From assembly GCF_900188325.1 (NCBI RefSeq), contig NZ_FZPD01000005.1, forward strand, positions 186,001 to 250,000: a DNA stretch of 64,000 nucleotides, given 5' to 3'. This stretch comes from Ekhidna lutea (GTDB taxonomy: Bacteria; Bacteroidota; Bacteroidia; Cytophagales; Cyclobacteriaceae). The notes under the pieces are model-generated. The model searched no databases, was not told where the DNA came from, and saw only the letters and a program-made list of their open reading frames with translations. The position numbers and the translations under genes are program-made. This document shows positions 7,887 to 16,577 of this stretch, piece by piece (the first letter of the stretch is position 1; every line of letters begins with the position of its first letter).

Positions 7887-8239
7887 GCGGTGATGCCGTG
7901 TTTGATTCTACCAAGGATTTGAAGAACACGATTAGAGCCTGTAATTGTGCGCATCATGTCAAGTGGAACATATCCATCCAACATAGGCTGTGGGGTCTTG
8001 AGCCAGTTAGATAAACTATTTTTTGAACCCAAAGCCTCCTCACCTGATTCGAATATTTGCTGGATGAAATGAAAACGATCCGATTTTTCCTGGCCAAGTG
8101 TAGGCTTTTGCATCATGTTGTAATACGTTTTTTCCGAAACCCCTAAGATACCTGCCATATCATCTTTTGTAAAACCATAAGCGGCTACAGCTTCTTTTAC
8201 CTCATCAGACTTGGCTTCTTTTATCTTGTAGAATTTCAT
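7883..8239 (-). CDS. Xre/MbcA/ParS-family antitoxin
   Basis: This 118-residue protein has an N-terminal helix-turn-helix (around residues 20-48, TKDDMAGILGVSEKTYYNMM) and a C-terminal toxin-binding region of the MbcA/ParS/Xre type (LSNWLKTPQPMLDGYVPLDM). Such antitoxins bind the RES toxin and repress their own operon. It precedes the toxin and overlaps it by 4 bases. Two copies of GTAAAATTAC start 7 bases upstream of the ATG and are likely its operators. Length and gene order match known pairs. Confidence 0.9.
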   Translation of the reverse strand: MKFYKIKEAKSDEVKEAVAAYGFTKDDMAGILGVSEKTYYNMMQKPTLGQEKSDRFHFIQQIFESGEEALGSKNSLSNWLKTPQPMLDGYVPLDMMRTITGSNRVLQILGRIKHGITA

Positions 8240-8243
8240 TGTT

Positions 8244-8279
8244 ATGTAAAATTACATAAATATGTACGTAAAATTACAA
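8244..8279 (-). promoter_or_regulatory. operator repeats of the toxin-antitoxin operon
   Basis: GTAAAATTAC occurs at 8246-8255 and again at 8268-8277, a 22-base period or two helical turns. Each is an imperfect palindrome with GTAA and TTAC half sites two bases apart. The position directly before the antitoxin ATG suggests autorepression by the Xre antitoxin. Confidence 0.65.
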
Positions 8280-8287
8280 TCATAGTT

Positions 8288-9208
8288 TCAAAAAGCAAAT
8301 CTTCCTTTAAATGCTTCCAACTCAGCTTTTAACTCATCTGACTCAAATCGATCTATGTAATCAAAAAGCATACTATCGGCATCTATTTTCAGTTCACGCA
8401 AATTCATGTGTTGATTGGTAAATAAGAATTCCAGAGAAGGGTAGATTTCTTTTAGTACATCCACGATATCTAAAATTTGCAGGTTTTTGTCCACCAGGTT
8501 ATATGTTCCGCTAGGCACTTCCTTTGAAATTGTTTGTGCTAAAGCATTGCAGAGATAATCTACATGAATAAAGGCCCTGGATTGCTTTCCATTACCATTG
8601 ATTTGAATACGATTGGTAAAGTTTGCATCAAACATGAACCGGTTGATAACCGCATCGAAACGCATGGACTTACTGTAGCCATATACGTTACCACCCCGTA
8701 TGTTGATAGCATTCTTCTTTTCAGCCAATCGGTTAACATGCTCTTCACCTCGAAGTTTAGAAATCCCATAAAAGGTTGAAGGGGCGGGAGTCGTGCTTTC
8801 ATTGGCTACTTGTTCACTTGCTCCGTAAACGGAAGTGCTACTCAGGTATATGAATTTTGATATATCAGATTCTTCTGCGCAGTAAACTACCTCCGCTGTT
8901 CCCCAGTGATTGACTTGTTCATAAAAGTGAGGATCGGTATTGGCGAATGGAGTAGTGACAATAGCGGCCAGATGCACCACCACATCAGCATCCTTCATTA
9001 ATTTTTTCAACTGGCGTGTGTCCAGAATATCTCCGCGTACGGACTGGATTTTCTCCTTGTTATTATAATCCTGTCCCAAGAAGAAATTGTGATGCCCCTT
9101 ACTCAGGTTGTCATACACGATTATTTGCTCAATTCCAGTATTGGCTACCAGGTGTTTTACCAGCTTTGTTCCAACGTATCCGGCTCCACCGGTGATTAGT
9201 ACTTTCAT
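8288..9208 (-). CDS. NAD-dependent epimerase/dehydratase (extended SDR)
   Basis: This 306-residue extended short-chain dehydrogenase binds NAD through MKVLITGGAGYVGTKLV at the N-terminus. It has the catalytic Ser/Thr region SSTSVYG and the YxxxK motif as YGISK. Relatives act on nucleotide sugars such as UDP-glucose or GDP-mannose derivatives; the substrate here is not clear. A GTG 15 bases upstream is possible, but the ATG places the first residue right before the Rossmann strand as in most relatives. The gene is on the same strand as cysH, 49 bases downstream of it, with a GTCGACTG repeat between them. No sugar-pathway neighbours are present. Confidence 0.85.
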   Translation of the reverse strand: MKVLITGGAGYVGTKLVKHLVANTGIEQIIVYDNLSKGHHNFFLGQDYNNKEKIQSVRGDILDTRQLKKLMKDADVVVHLAAIVTTPFANTDPHFYEQVNHWGTAEVVYCAEESDISKFIYLSSTSVYGASEQVANESTTPAPSTFYGISKLRGEEHVNRLAEKKNAINIRGGNVYGYSKSMRFDAVINRFMFDANFTNRIQINGNGKQSRAFIHVDYLCNALAQTISKEVPSGTYNLVDKNLQILDIVDVLKEIYPSLEFLFTNQHMNLRELKIDADSMLFDYIDRFESDELKAELEAFKGRFAF

Positions 9209-9220
9209 GTTTTTTATATC

Positions 9221-9252
9221 CACTGTCGACTGACTAGCTGTCGACTGTTGTC
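9221..9252. repeat. CTGTCGACTG direct repeat
   Basis: CTGTCGACTG appears twice with a 5-base gap. The unit is itself nearly palindromic around GTCGAC. It is shared with the loop of the inverted repeat at 6644-6693, so it is probably part of a dispersed intergenic element. Confidence 0.45.
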
Positions 9253-9257
9253 AAAAT

Positions 9258-9911
9258 TTACTTCACTAAATCCGTATGCAACCCACATTCCACTTTATTT
9301 AATCCAAACCATCGTGCTTCGCGTTCCTGCATATCCAGATCCATTTTTCGGGTACATGGCTCGCATCCAATACTAATATATCCCTGAGCATCGAGCGCAT
9401 GTTTGGGTAGATCATGTTCTTTGATGTAAGCAAATATTTTTCGATTGTCCCAGTCCAGCATTGGATGAAAGCGGATACTATCAAAAGGTGCTGGTTGCTC
9501 AACTTTCATGGCTTTCCGCACCGCACTTTGATCTCCTCTTACCCCATTGATCCACACATCATGGCTGGCTAAAACGGATTCCATAGGCTGTGTTTTGTTT
9601 AGATAGCAGCAGTGATCCGGGTCGGTAGTAAACAACAACTTACCATTGGATTCTCGCTGCATGTACTTGGGTGTATTTGGTTTAAGGTCGACGATTTTCA
9701 GTTTCAACCTGTCTGCAACCTCATCTCGAAATGAAACCGTTTCCGGGAAGAGATACCCCGTGTTTATAAAATAGACAGGGATAGAATTATCGATTTCACT
9801 GAGGATATGGAGCATTGGAATACTATGCGTTTGAAAGGAAGAGGTGGTAAATAGCCGTTTGCCCTCACTTCTATATTCCTCAATTTTCTTTCTAATTGCG
9901 TGAATCTCCAT
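9258..9911 (-). CDS. cysH: phosphoadenylyl/adenylyl-sulfate reductase (assimilatory)
   Basis: This 217-residue enzyme reduces activated sulfate (APS or PAPS) to sulfite with thioredoxin. It shows the PAPS-reductase fold with TTSSFQTHSIPMLHI near the start and FINTGYLFPET. The CC pair in DHCCYLNK and the CxxC in GCEPCTRK are the four cysteines that bind a 4Fe-4S cluster in APS-type reductases. The catalytic cysteine is in ECGLHTD near the end. The cluster cysteines favour APS over PAPS. The frame is open for 50 codons upstream and would overlap the divergent pterin gene, so the ATG at 9911 giving MEIHAIRKKIEEY is chosen; another ATG at 9956 is possible. No other sulfate genes are nearby. Confidence 0.88.
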   Translation of the reverse strand: MEIHAIRKKIEEYRSEGKRLFTTSSFQTHSIPMLHILSEIDNSIPVYFINTGYLFPETVSFRDEVADRLKLKIVDLKPNTPKYMQRESNGKLLFTTDPDHCCYLNKTQPMESVLASHDVWINGVRGDQSAVRKAMKVEQPAPFDSIRFHPMLDWDNRKIFAYIKEHDLPKHALDAQGYISIGCEPCTRKMDLDMQEREARWFGLNKVECGLHTDLVK

Positions 9912-10001
9912 AGGATGAATTTGAGGCAAAACAATACCAGCCAAAAATAAATTCATAGCATTCGGAAACATCTTTATAAAACGTGTTGTTAAGAGTTCCA
10001 G

Positions 10002-10009
10002 TAATTTTG
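10002..10009 (+). promoter_or_regulatory. -7 box TAATTTTG, probably giving a leaderless mRNA
   Basis: TAATTTTG matches TAnnTTTG exactly and ends only 4 bases before the ATG at 10014. Transcription from it would begin at or next to the start codon. No TTG is seen at the normal -33 position. Confidence 0.5.
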
Positions 10010-10013
10010 CGAC

Positions 10014-10424
10014 ATGCCAAGAGTAACAATAAACAGGAAAGAGCATTTCAATGCAGCTCACAGGCTCTACAATGAGTCATGGTCTGACGAGAAAAATGAG
10101 GAGATTTTTGGGAAGTGTAATAACCCAAACTGGCATGGACATAATTATGAAATTGTTGTAAGCTTGACAGGTGAGCCAGATCCGGATACCGGATATGTTT
10201 ACGACATGAAGAAATTGAGTGATGTGATCAAAGAGCGGGTGCTTAGTCGATTCGATCACAAAAATTTGAATCTGGATGTAACCGAATTCAAAAATCTGAA
10301 TCCAACAGCAGAAAACATCGTCAAAGTCATCTATGATCTATTGAGACCGGAGATAGAGGACCAATACGAAATGAAAATAACACTTTATGAAACAGAAAGA
10401 AACTTCGTTGAATACCCAGGTTGA
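10014..10424 (+). CDS. 6-pyruvoyl-tetrahydropterin synthase/QueD family protein
   Basis: This 136-residue enzyme converts dihydroneopterin triphosphate to a 6-substituted tetrahydropterin. The zinc-binding His residues are in HFNAAHRL and HGHNY. The catalytic Cys is in FGKCNNPNWHGHNYEI, which closely resembles animal PTPS rather than classical QueD. DHKNLN and ETERNF complete the family pattern. It may make tetrahydrobiopterin precursor for aromatic amino acid hydroxylation, or 6-carboxytetrahydropterin for queuosine; the motif and the folE neighbour favour the former, but queC or queE could lie elsewhere. Its 3' end overlaps folE by 38 bases, so the two are co-expressed. Confidence 0.85.
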   Translation: MPRVTINRKEHFNAAHRLYNESWSDEKNEEIFGKCNNPNWHGHNYEIVVSLTGEPDPDTGYVYDMKKLSDVIKERVLSRFDHKNLNLDVTEFKNLNPTAENIVKVIYDLLRPEIEDQYEMKITLYETERNFVEYPG

Positions 10425-11079
10425 GGTAGATGAGTTTGGCGATGATCATGTAGGTACTTCATACGATACACCTCTTCGTCCGGATGCATTTGAACAAGAT
10501 GATGACTTAAAAATTGAATTGATCTCTAAGCATTTCAAGGAGATTATGCAGATTTTAGGACTGGATTTGGAAGATGACTCTTTAGCCGGAACACCAAAGC
10601 GTGTGGCTAAGATGTATGTAGAAGAAGTCTTTTCTGGCCTAAATCCTAAAAACAAACCAAAAATCCGACTCTTCGATAACAAGTACAATTATGATCAGAT
10701 GCTGGTTGAGAAAGATATTACATTCTACTCTCACTGCGAGCATCATTTTGTGCCCATTTATGGAAAAGCACATGTTGCCTACTTCTCTAGTGGAAAAGTA
10801 ATTGGGCTTTCTAAGATTAATCGAATTGTTCAGTATTTCGCTAAGCGACCCCAGGTTCAGGAGCGGTTGACAGTCCAAATCGGCAAAGAGCTCAAAGCAA
10901 TTCTTAAGACGGAAGATGTAGCGGTCGTGATGGACGCCTCGCACATGTGTGTTTCTTCCAGAGGCGTAAATGATACAAACAGTCGAACAGGAACCGCTTT
11001 TTTCGATGGAAAATTCAAAGATCAGAACATTAAAAATGAATTTTTGAACTACATCAACACCGATTCCTCTGACCTCTAA
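10387..11079 (+). CDS. folE: GTP cyclohydrolase I
   Basis: This 230-residue protein makes dihydroneopterin triphosphate from GTP, the first step to folate and pterins. The zinc ligands are visible as SHCEHHFVP and MCVSSRGV, with KINRIVQYFAKRPQVQERL between them as expected for type IA enzymes. The first 35 residues are a variable acidic extension; the catalytic domain starts near KIELISKHFKEI. The start overlaps the preceding PTPS gene by 38 bases in another frame, consistent with a shared mRNA and with product channelling from FolE to the PTPS-like enzyme. An ATG start further inside the frame is not excluded. Confidence 0.95.
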   Translation: MKQKETSLNTQVEVDEFGDDHVGTSYDTPLRPDAFEQDDDLKIELISKHFKEIMQILGLDLEDDSLAGTPKRVAKMYVEEVFSGLNPKNKPKIRLFDNKYNYDQMLVEKDITFYSHCEHHFVPIYGKAHVAYFSSGKVIGLSKINRIVQYFAKRPQVQERLTVQIGKELKAILKTEDVAVVMDASHMCVSSRGVNDTNSRTGTAFFDGKFKDQNIKNEFLNYINTDSSDL

Positions 11080-11134
11080 TTATTTCTTTTCGTCGATGAT
11101 TTGAATCCGGGTTTTCTATAAAAGCCTGATGTTC

Positions 11135-11142
11135 TATCTTTG
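11135..11142 (+). promoter_or_regulatory. -7 box TATCTTTG for the pyrophosphatase gene
   Basis: TATCTTTG matches the Bacteroidota consensus exactly and lies 31 bases before the ATG. The -33 TTG is not evident at the right spacing. Confidence 0.5.
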
Positions 11143-11173
11143 CGCACTGTTTTTGAAAACCATTTAAAAAATC

Positions 11174-13591
11174 ATGGATAAATTAATCTATTTAGTGCCT
11201 GCGCTAGGGCTTCTAGGGCTTCTTGTGATGATCATCAAATCCCGCTGGGTAAATAAGCAGGATGCAGGAGATGAGAAAATGCAAACACTTGCAAATCACA
11301 TACGAGAGGGGGCATTAGCATTTCTAAGTGCAGAGTATAGAATACTTGCCATCTTCGTTGTTTTGGCAGGAGCTCTATTAGGAGTTATATCAATGATGGT
11401 AGAAACCACTCACTGGTTTATCATCGTTGCATTTGTAATTGGAGCATTCTTTTCAGCATTGGCTGGAAATATTGGTATGCGTATAGCAACTGCTGCCAAC
11501 GTGCGAACCACACAAGCTGCACGAACTAGCTTACCTCAGGCGCTGAAAGTATCATTTACAGGCGGAACAGTAATGGGTCTTGGTGTTGCCGGGCTTGCTG
11601 TATTCGGCCTAAGCATGCTTTTCATCTTTTTGTTTCAATTCTTCATGGGTGGCCAATGGACAGTCAATGGAGTTGAAGATATGACGGTAGTGCTTGAAGC
11701 ACTGGCCGGATTCTCCTTGGGTGCAGAATCTATTGCACTTTTTGCCAGAGTAGGAGGAGGTATCTACACCAAAGCGGCCGATGTTGGAGCTGACCTGGTA
11801 GGAAAAGTAGAGGCTGGAATTCCGGAGGATGATCCAAGAAACCCTGCAACGATCGCTGATAACGTAGGTGATAATGTAGGAGATGTTGCGGGTATGGGTG
11901 CCGATCTTTTTGGCTCATATGTAGCTACTGTACTTGCTTCAATGGTACTAGGAAACTATGTAATTAGAGATATGGGTGGCTCTATTACTGATGAATTCAA
12001 TGGTATTGGACCAATCCTACTTCCTTTGGTTATTGCAGGTTTGGGTATTGTATTCTCATTGTTCGGAACCTTGCTTATTAAAGTTTCCGGAAATGACGCA
12101 AAAGAATCTCAGGTGCAGGCTGCACTTAATAAAGGAAACTGGGGATCAATTATTTTAACTGCAGTCGCATGTTATTTCCTTATTGACTTAATCCTTCCAG
12201 CCAAGATGAGTATGGTCTTCTTTGGTGAAGGGACTTTGGAGGTTACTTCAATGAGCGTTTTCTACGCAGTGTTGGTTGGTTTAGCAGTGGGAGGATTGAT
12301 CTCTTACTTCACCGAATATTACACAGGTCTTGGTAAGAAACCGGTTTTAGATATTGTTCAAAATTCAGCAACTGGAGCAGCAACAAACATCATTGCGGGT
12401 CTTTCTACGGGCATGATTTCGACATTCGCTCCAATCCTTCTTTTCGCTGGTGCGATCTGGGGAGCATATGAGCTAGCTGGATTCTACGGAGTAGGTATCG
12501 CAGCTTCTGCTATGATGGCAACTACTGCTATGCAGTTGGCAATTGATGCTTTTGGACCGATCGCGGATAATGCGGGTGGAATTGCGGAGATGAGTGAACT
12601 TCCCGATGACGTTAGAGAAAAAACAGATATCCTTGATTCAGTAGGAAATACGACAGCTGCAATCGGTAAAGGATTTGCAATTGCTTCTGCAGCATTGACT
12701 GCATTAGCTCTTTTCGCAGCATACGTAACATTCACAGGTATTGACGGAATTAACATCTTCAAAGCTGATGTGCTTGCCGCACTTTTCATTGGAGGTATGG
12801 TTCCAGTAGTTTTCTCTGCCTTAGCTATGAGATCTGTAGGTAAAGCTGCCATGGAAATGGTGAAAGAAGTAAGACGTCAGTTCAAAGAAATCCCTGGTAT
12901 CATGGAAGGAACTGGTAAGCCTGAGTATGGCAAGTGCGTGGATATTTCTACAAAAGCAGCTCTGAGAGAAATGATGCTCCCGGGAGCTATTACCATTATA
13001 GCACCGATCCTGATTGGTTTCCTAATGGGTCCAGAAGCACTTGGTAGCTATATGGCAGGTGTTGCGGTTTCAGGTGTACTTTGGGCGATCTTCCAAAACA
13101 ACGCTGGTGGTGCATGGGATAATGCAAAGAAATCTTTCGAAGCCGGAGTTATGATTGATGGAGAGATGACGTACAAAGGTTCTGAAGCTCACAAAGCAGC
13201 TGTAACTGGTGATACAGTTGGTGATCCATTCAAGGATACTTCCGGACCATCTATGAACATCCTAATAAAATTAACATGTCTGGTAGGTTTGGTAATCGCT
13301 CCAATCTTAGGAGAAGTTTACGGAACTGGAACGCATGGCTCAGGTGAGGATGTAACTGTTGTGGTTTCTGTTGATGAAAAAGGAGAAAAGGTAGTTGAAG
13401 TAGATGGAGAAGCAGTGAAAGAGAAAATGATCAACAAGGAAATCAAGGTTGAGATGACAGGAAAAGAAGGAGATACCCTCGAAGCAATTGTAACTTCAAA
13501 GACTGTTGAGAATGGTGAAGAGGTTGTAAAGGTTGATACTCTACGAGGCACCAAAGCAGAAATACAGGCGCAGATAGATGGAATGAAGTAA
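11174..13591 (+). CDS. hppA: K+-stimulated membrane-bound ion-pumping pyrophosphatase with charged C-terminal tail
   Basis: This 805-residue integral membrane protein couples pyrophosphate hydrolysis to H+ and/or Na+ export. About 16 hydrophobic segments are visible. The signature DVGADLVGK lies near residue 203, followed by [20 protein letters not shown], both of which bind Mg-pyrophosphate. Near residue 491 the motif reads [10 protein letters not shown]; Ala at this position, rather than Lys, marks the K+-dependent subfamily. Whether H+ or Na+ is pumped cannot be read by eye. After the last conserved region (about residue 720) there is an extra hydrophilic tail of about 80 residues rich in Val, Glu and Lys. 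A strong terminator follows. Confidence 0.95.
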   Translation: MDKLIYLVPALGLLGLLVMIIKSRWVNKQDAGDEKMQTLANHIREGALAFLSAEYRILAIFVVLAGALLGVISMMVETTHWFIIVAFVIGAFFSALAGNIGMRIATAANVRTTQAARTSLPQALKVSFTGGTVMGLGVAGLAVFGLSMLFIFLFQFFMGGQWTVNGVEDMTVVLEALAGFSLGAESIALFARVGGGIYTKAADVGADLVGKVEAGIPEDDPRNPATIADNVGDNVGDVAGMGADLFGSYVATVLASMVLGNYVIRDMGGSITDEFNGIGPILLPLVIAGLGIVFSLFGTLLIKVSGNDAKESQVQAALNKGNWGSIILTAVACYFLIDLILPAKMSMVFFGEGTLEVTSMSVFYAVLVGLAVGGLISYFTEYYTGLGKKPVLDIVQNSATGAATNIIAGLSTGMISTFAPILLFAGAIWGAYELAGFYGVGIAASAMMATTAMQLAIDAFGPIADNAGGIAEMSELPDDVREKTDILDSVGNTTAAIGKGFAIASAALTALALFAAYVTFTGIDGINIFKADVLAALFIGGMVPVVFSALAMRSVGKAAMEMVKEVRRQFKEIPGIMEGTGKPEYGKCVDISTKAALREMMLPGAITIIAPILIGFLMGPEALGSYMAGVAVSGVLWAIFQNNAGGAWDNAKKSFEAGVMIDGEMTYKGSEAHKAAVTGDTVGDPFKDTSGPSMNILIKLTCLVGLVIAPILGEVYGTGTHGSGEDVTVVVSVDEKGEKVVEVDGEAVKEKMINKEIKVEMTGKEGDTLEAIVTSKTVENGEEVVKVDTLRGTKAEIQAQIDGMK

Positions 13592-13616
13592 TAACTTCGT
13601 TTTTAGAAATATTAGG

Positions 13617-13646
13617 AACCCTGTCTGATCAGACAGGGTTTTTTTG
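13617..13646 (+). terminator. Rho-independent terminator after hppA
   Basis: AACCCTGTCTGA and TCAGACAGGGTT form a perfect 12-base stem at 13617-13640, followed by a run of seven or more T. Confidence 0.92.
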
Positions 13647-13669
13647 TGCCTTTATTTTAACTTCCAACT

Positions 13670-16135
13670 GTGACAGATAAAGCCCTTATCAAAATTGGTG
13701 AAGACTGGTTTAAGTCTAAGAACTGGGAGACTTTTGATTTCCAACGAGAGGCATGGTCTGCCTATTTGGAAGGCAAAAGTGGCTTGCTCAATGCGCCAAC
13801 AGGTTCCGGTAAGACATTTGCGCTTTGGATTCCTTGCTTGCTGGAGTTCCTTAGAGATCATGAGCCTTACGATGTAAAACCTGAGCTTCAAATTCTCTGG
13901 ATCACACCGCTTAGAGCTTTAGCTAAGGATATTCAACGAGCGATGCAGCTAGTTTGCGACGAAATGGATATCCGTTGGAAAGTTGGTTTGCGAACAGGCG
14001 AAACAACCACCTCTGAAAGACAAAGACAAAAAAAGATTGCTCCACAGGCACTGGTAATTACCCCGGAAAGCCTTCACGTCTTGCTCAGCCAAAGTGATTA
14101 CCCTAACTATTTGAAGAACATAAAAAGCATCATAGTTGATGAGTGGCATGAGCTAATTGGTACTAAACGTGGAGTAGCGACAGAGCTGGCCATTTCAAGA
14201 ATAAAAAAGCTCACAGAGAATAGATTGAAAGTCTGGGGCATCTCAGCAACCATCGGAAATTTACCCCAAGCGAAACGTGTCTTGCTAGGTGAGGACCTTT
14301 ATAAAGATGCCGTTTCCATCAAATCCAATATTGAAAAGAAAATAGAGGTGACGTCTATCATGCCGGAAGAAGTGGAGAAATTTCCATGGTCAGGCTATCT
14401 GGGAATTAAGCTGCTTGATAAGGTGTTGCCCATTATTCACCAGAGCAATACAACCCTACTTTTCACTAATACTCGATCTCAAACCGAGCTTTGGTATCAG
14501 GCCATCCTGAAAGAAGCCCCGGAATTAGCGGGGATCATTGCTATGCACCACGGTTCAATGGATCAAAATATTAGAGGATGGGTGGAGGATGCTTTGCATG
14601 AAGGAAAGCTGAAATTAGTTGTCTGCACATCAAGCCTGGATTTAGGAGTTGATTTTCGTCCGGTTGATACCGTCATCCAAATCGGTGGCCCTAAAGGTGT
14701 ATCTCGATTTCAACAGCGTGCCGGTAGGAGTGGACATGGGCCAGGAGAGGTCAGCAAAATCTATTTTGTACCAACTCATTCACTTGAACTAATTGAAGGA
14801 GCAGCACTAAGATCAGCGATCAAAGAGGGTAAGTTCGAACAGCGAAAACCTCTGGAAAAATGTCTGGACGTACTTGTCCAATATCTGGTCACACTCTCAG
14901 TAAGTGGAGGATTTCGTCCACTTGAAATACTGCAAGAAATCAAACAAACGTACTGTTATCGCTTACTATCCGCAGATGAATGGAACTGGGCATTGGAATT
15001 CATCACCACAGGTGGGAGTACACTTGGTGAGTACGATGAGTTTTCGCGTGTGTACAATGATGATGGGGTTTATAAGATCATCAACAACAAAGCAGCACTC
15101 AGACACAAATTATCCATCGGTACCATAGTAGGTGATCCGGCCATGAGCGTCAAATTGATTTCGGGAGGACATCTGGGCACGGTCGAGGAAAGCTTTGTAT
15201 CCAAGCTGAATCCAGGAGACCGCTTTTGGTTTGCTGGTCAAAATCTTGAATTCATTCGTATCAAAGATTTGACTGTTTTAGTAAAAAAATCAAAGCGAAA
15301 AAGCGGACTGACACCAGCATGGGGTGGTGGAAGACTACCACTTTCATCCCTGCTATCCGATCAAATCAGAGACAAGTTGCAACGTGCTGTTGAAGGTGAT
15401 TATTCAGATGTTGAACTCCAAAAGATCAAACCAATACTTGACCTTCAAAACAAAATGTCCATGATTCCTGATAAAGATTCTCTACTTATTGAAAAAGTAG
15501 AGACAGAGCACGGCCATCATCTATTCTTCTTCACTTTTGAGGGAATGTTCGTTCATGAGGTTCTGGCGGGTCTTATTGCGTACCGAATAAGCAGACTCCA
15601 AAAAATCACCTTTTCGATATCCATGAATGACTATGGATTTGAATTATTGTCTGATCAGGAAATAGCAATTGAAGAAGCACTGGAGCTTGATCTTTTCTCA
15701 GAAGAAAATATTTATCAGGACATCAATGAGTCTATCAATATGACCGAGATGGCACAGCGGAAATTCAGAGATGTGGCAACAATTGCTGGCTTGATTTTTC
15801 AGGGATACCCGGGTAAAAATATTAAAGCACGGCACCTACAAGCTTCATCAGGAATATTATATCGTGCTTTTAAAGAATATGATCAAAACAATTTACTCTT
15901 AAAACAATCAATGGAAGAAGTGATGACGCTCCAACTAGATCAGTCACGGTTTATGGAAGCGATTCGTAGAATCAACTCACAGCAAATCATTCTGAAGGAA
16001 ACGCAAAAGCCGACACCATTTGCTTTCCCGATCCTGGTTGATATGATCAGACGAGAACGATTAAGTTCAGAAGATGTGACGGATAGAATATTAAAAATGC
16101 AGATGCAGCTTGAACGATCTGTTGGGTCAGACTAA
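13670..16135 (+). CDS. ligase-associated DNA damage response DEXH-box helicase
   Basis: This 821-residue superfamily 2 helicase is related to Lhr. Walker A is NAPTGSGKT near residue 43, the DEXH box is VDEWHE near residue 157, the SAT motif is ISATIGN, and motif VI reads FQQRAGRSGHG. The C-terminal half is the Lhr-type extension. The start is a GTG 24 bases after the hppA terminator. In many bacteria this helicase sits with an ATP-dependent DNA ligase, a nuclease and PdeM; here PdeM is two genes downstream but no ligase is in the window. It probably acts in a DNA repair pathway, inferred from that gene association. Confidence 0.9.
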   Translation: MTDKALIKIGEDWFKSKNWETFDFQREAWSAYLEGKSGLLNAPTGSGKTFALWIPCLLEFLRDHEPYDVKPELQILWITPLRALAKDIQRAMQLVCDEMDIRWKVGLRTGETTTSERQRQKKIAPQALVITPESLHVLLSQSDYPNYLKNIKSIIVDEWHELIGTKRGVATELAISRIKKLTENRLKVWGISATIGNLPQAKRVLLGEDLYKDAVSIKSNIEKKIEVTSIMPEEVEKFPWSGYLGIKLLDKVLPIIHQSNTTLLFTNTRSQTELWYQAILKEAPELAGIIAMHHGSMDQNIRGWVEDALHEGKLKLVVCTSSLDLGVDFRPVDTVIQIGGPKGVSRFQQRAGRSGHGPGEVSKIYFVPTHSLELIEGAALRSAIKEGKFEQRKPLEKCLDVLVQYLVTLSVSGGFRPLEILQEIKQTYCYRLLSADEWNWALEFITTGGSTLGEYDEFSRVYNDDGVYKIINNKAALRHKLSIGTIVGDPAMSVKLISGGHLGTVEESFVSKLNPGDRFWFAGQNLEFIRIKDLTVLVKKSKRKSGLTPAWGGGRLPLSSLLSDQIRDKLQRAVEGDYSDVELQKIKPILDLQNKMSMIPDKDSLLIEKVETEHGHHLFFFTFEGMFVHEVLAGLIAYRISRLQKITFSISMNDYGFELLSDQEIAIEEALELDLFSEENIYQDINESINMTEMAQRKFRDVATIAGLIFQGYPGKNIKARHLQASSGILYRAFKEYDQNNLLLKQSMEEVMTLQLDQSRFMEAIRRINSQQIILKETQKPTPFAFPILVDMIRRERLSSEDVTDRILKMQMQLERSVGSD

Positions 16136-16140
16136 ATTTG
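16110..16140 (+). promoter_or_regulatory. canonical promoter inside the helicase 3' end
   Basis: TTG at 16110-16112 and TAAATTTG at 16133-16140 are separated by exactly 20 bases. The TAA of the -7 box is the helicase stop codon. The next ATG is 5 bases downstream, so the mRNA should be leaderless or nearly so. Confidence 0.7.
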
Positions 16141-16145
16141 GCACA

Positions 16146-16577
16146 ATGAAAATATCAATAACGCTTCTGGCATTATTTGCCGCAACAACACTTTACAGTC
16201 AGTCCATTGTTGGAAAATGGAAAACAATCGATGATGAGTCCGGAAAGCCACGCTCAGTGGTGGAGATTTATGAAAAGGGAGGCAAATATTTCGGCAAGAT
16301 CGTTAAGCTATACAGAGAGCCGGGAGAAGATCCGGATCCAATTTGTGAGGAATGTGGTGACCATAGAGCTGGACAAAAGGTGATTGGTATGGAGATAATT
16401 TCAGATATGAAATATGATAAGGGTGACAATGAATACCGAAAAGGAGAAATTCTGGATCCTGAGAATGGCAATATCTATGATTGTAAGCTATGGGTTGAAG
16501 ATGGGAATCTGAAGGTAAGAGGTTATTTGTTGTTTTTCTATCGCACGCAAACCTGGCTTCCTTATTCAGGTGAGTGA
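16146..16577 (+). CDS. secreted DUF2147 protein
   Basis: This 143-residue protein starts with a signal peptide (MKISITLLALFAATTLYSQS). The mature part begins with IVGKWKTIDDESGKPRSVVEIYEKGGKYFGKIVKLYR, the hallmark of DUF2147, a small lipocalin-like beta-barrel domain of unknown role in the envelope. A CEECGD segment is present, as in other members. It sits between the helicase and PdeM, has its own promoter, and overlaps pdeM by 8 bases. The neighbours are cytoplasmic repair proteins, so the context does not explain its function. An in-frame ATG 36 bases upstream lies inside the helicase gene and would spoil the signal peptide, so it is rejected. Confidence 0.88.
   Translation: MKISITLLALFAATTLYSQSIVGKWKTIDDESGKPRSVVEIYEKGGKYFGKIVKLYREPGEDPDPICEECGDHRAGQKVIGMEIISDMKYDKGDNEYRKGEILDPENGNIYDCKLWVEDGNLKVRGYLLFFYRTQTWLPYSGE

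Noticed and set aside
9912-10061. 50-residue N-terminal extension of CysH
   Set aside because: It would overlap the divergent pterin gene and its residues do not look like the family start; MEIHAIRKKIEEY does.
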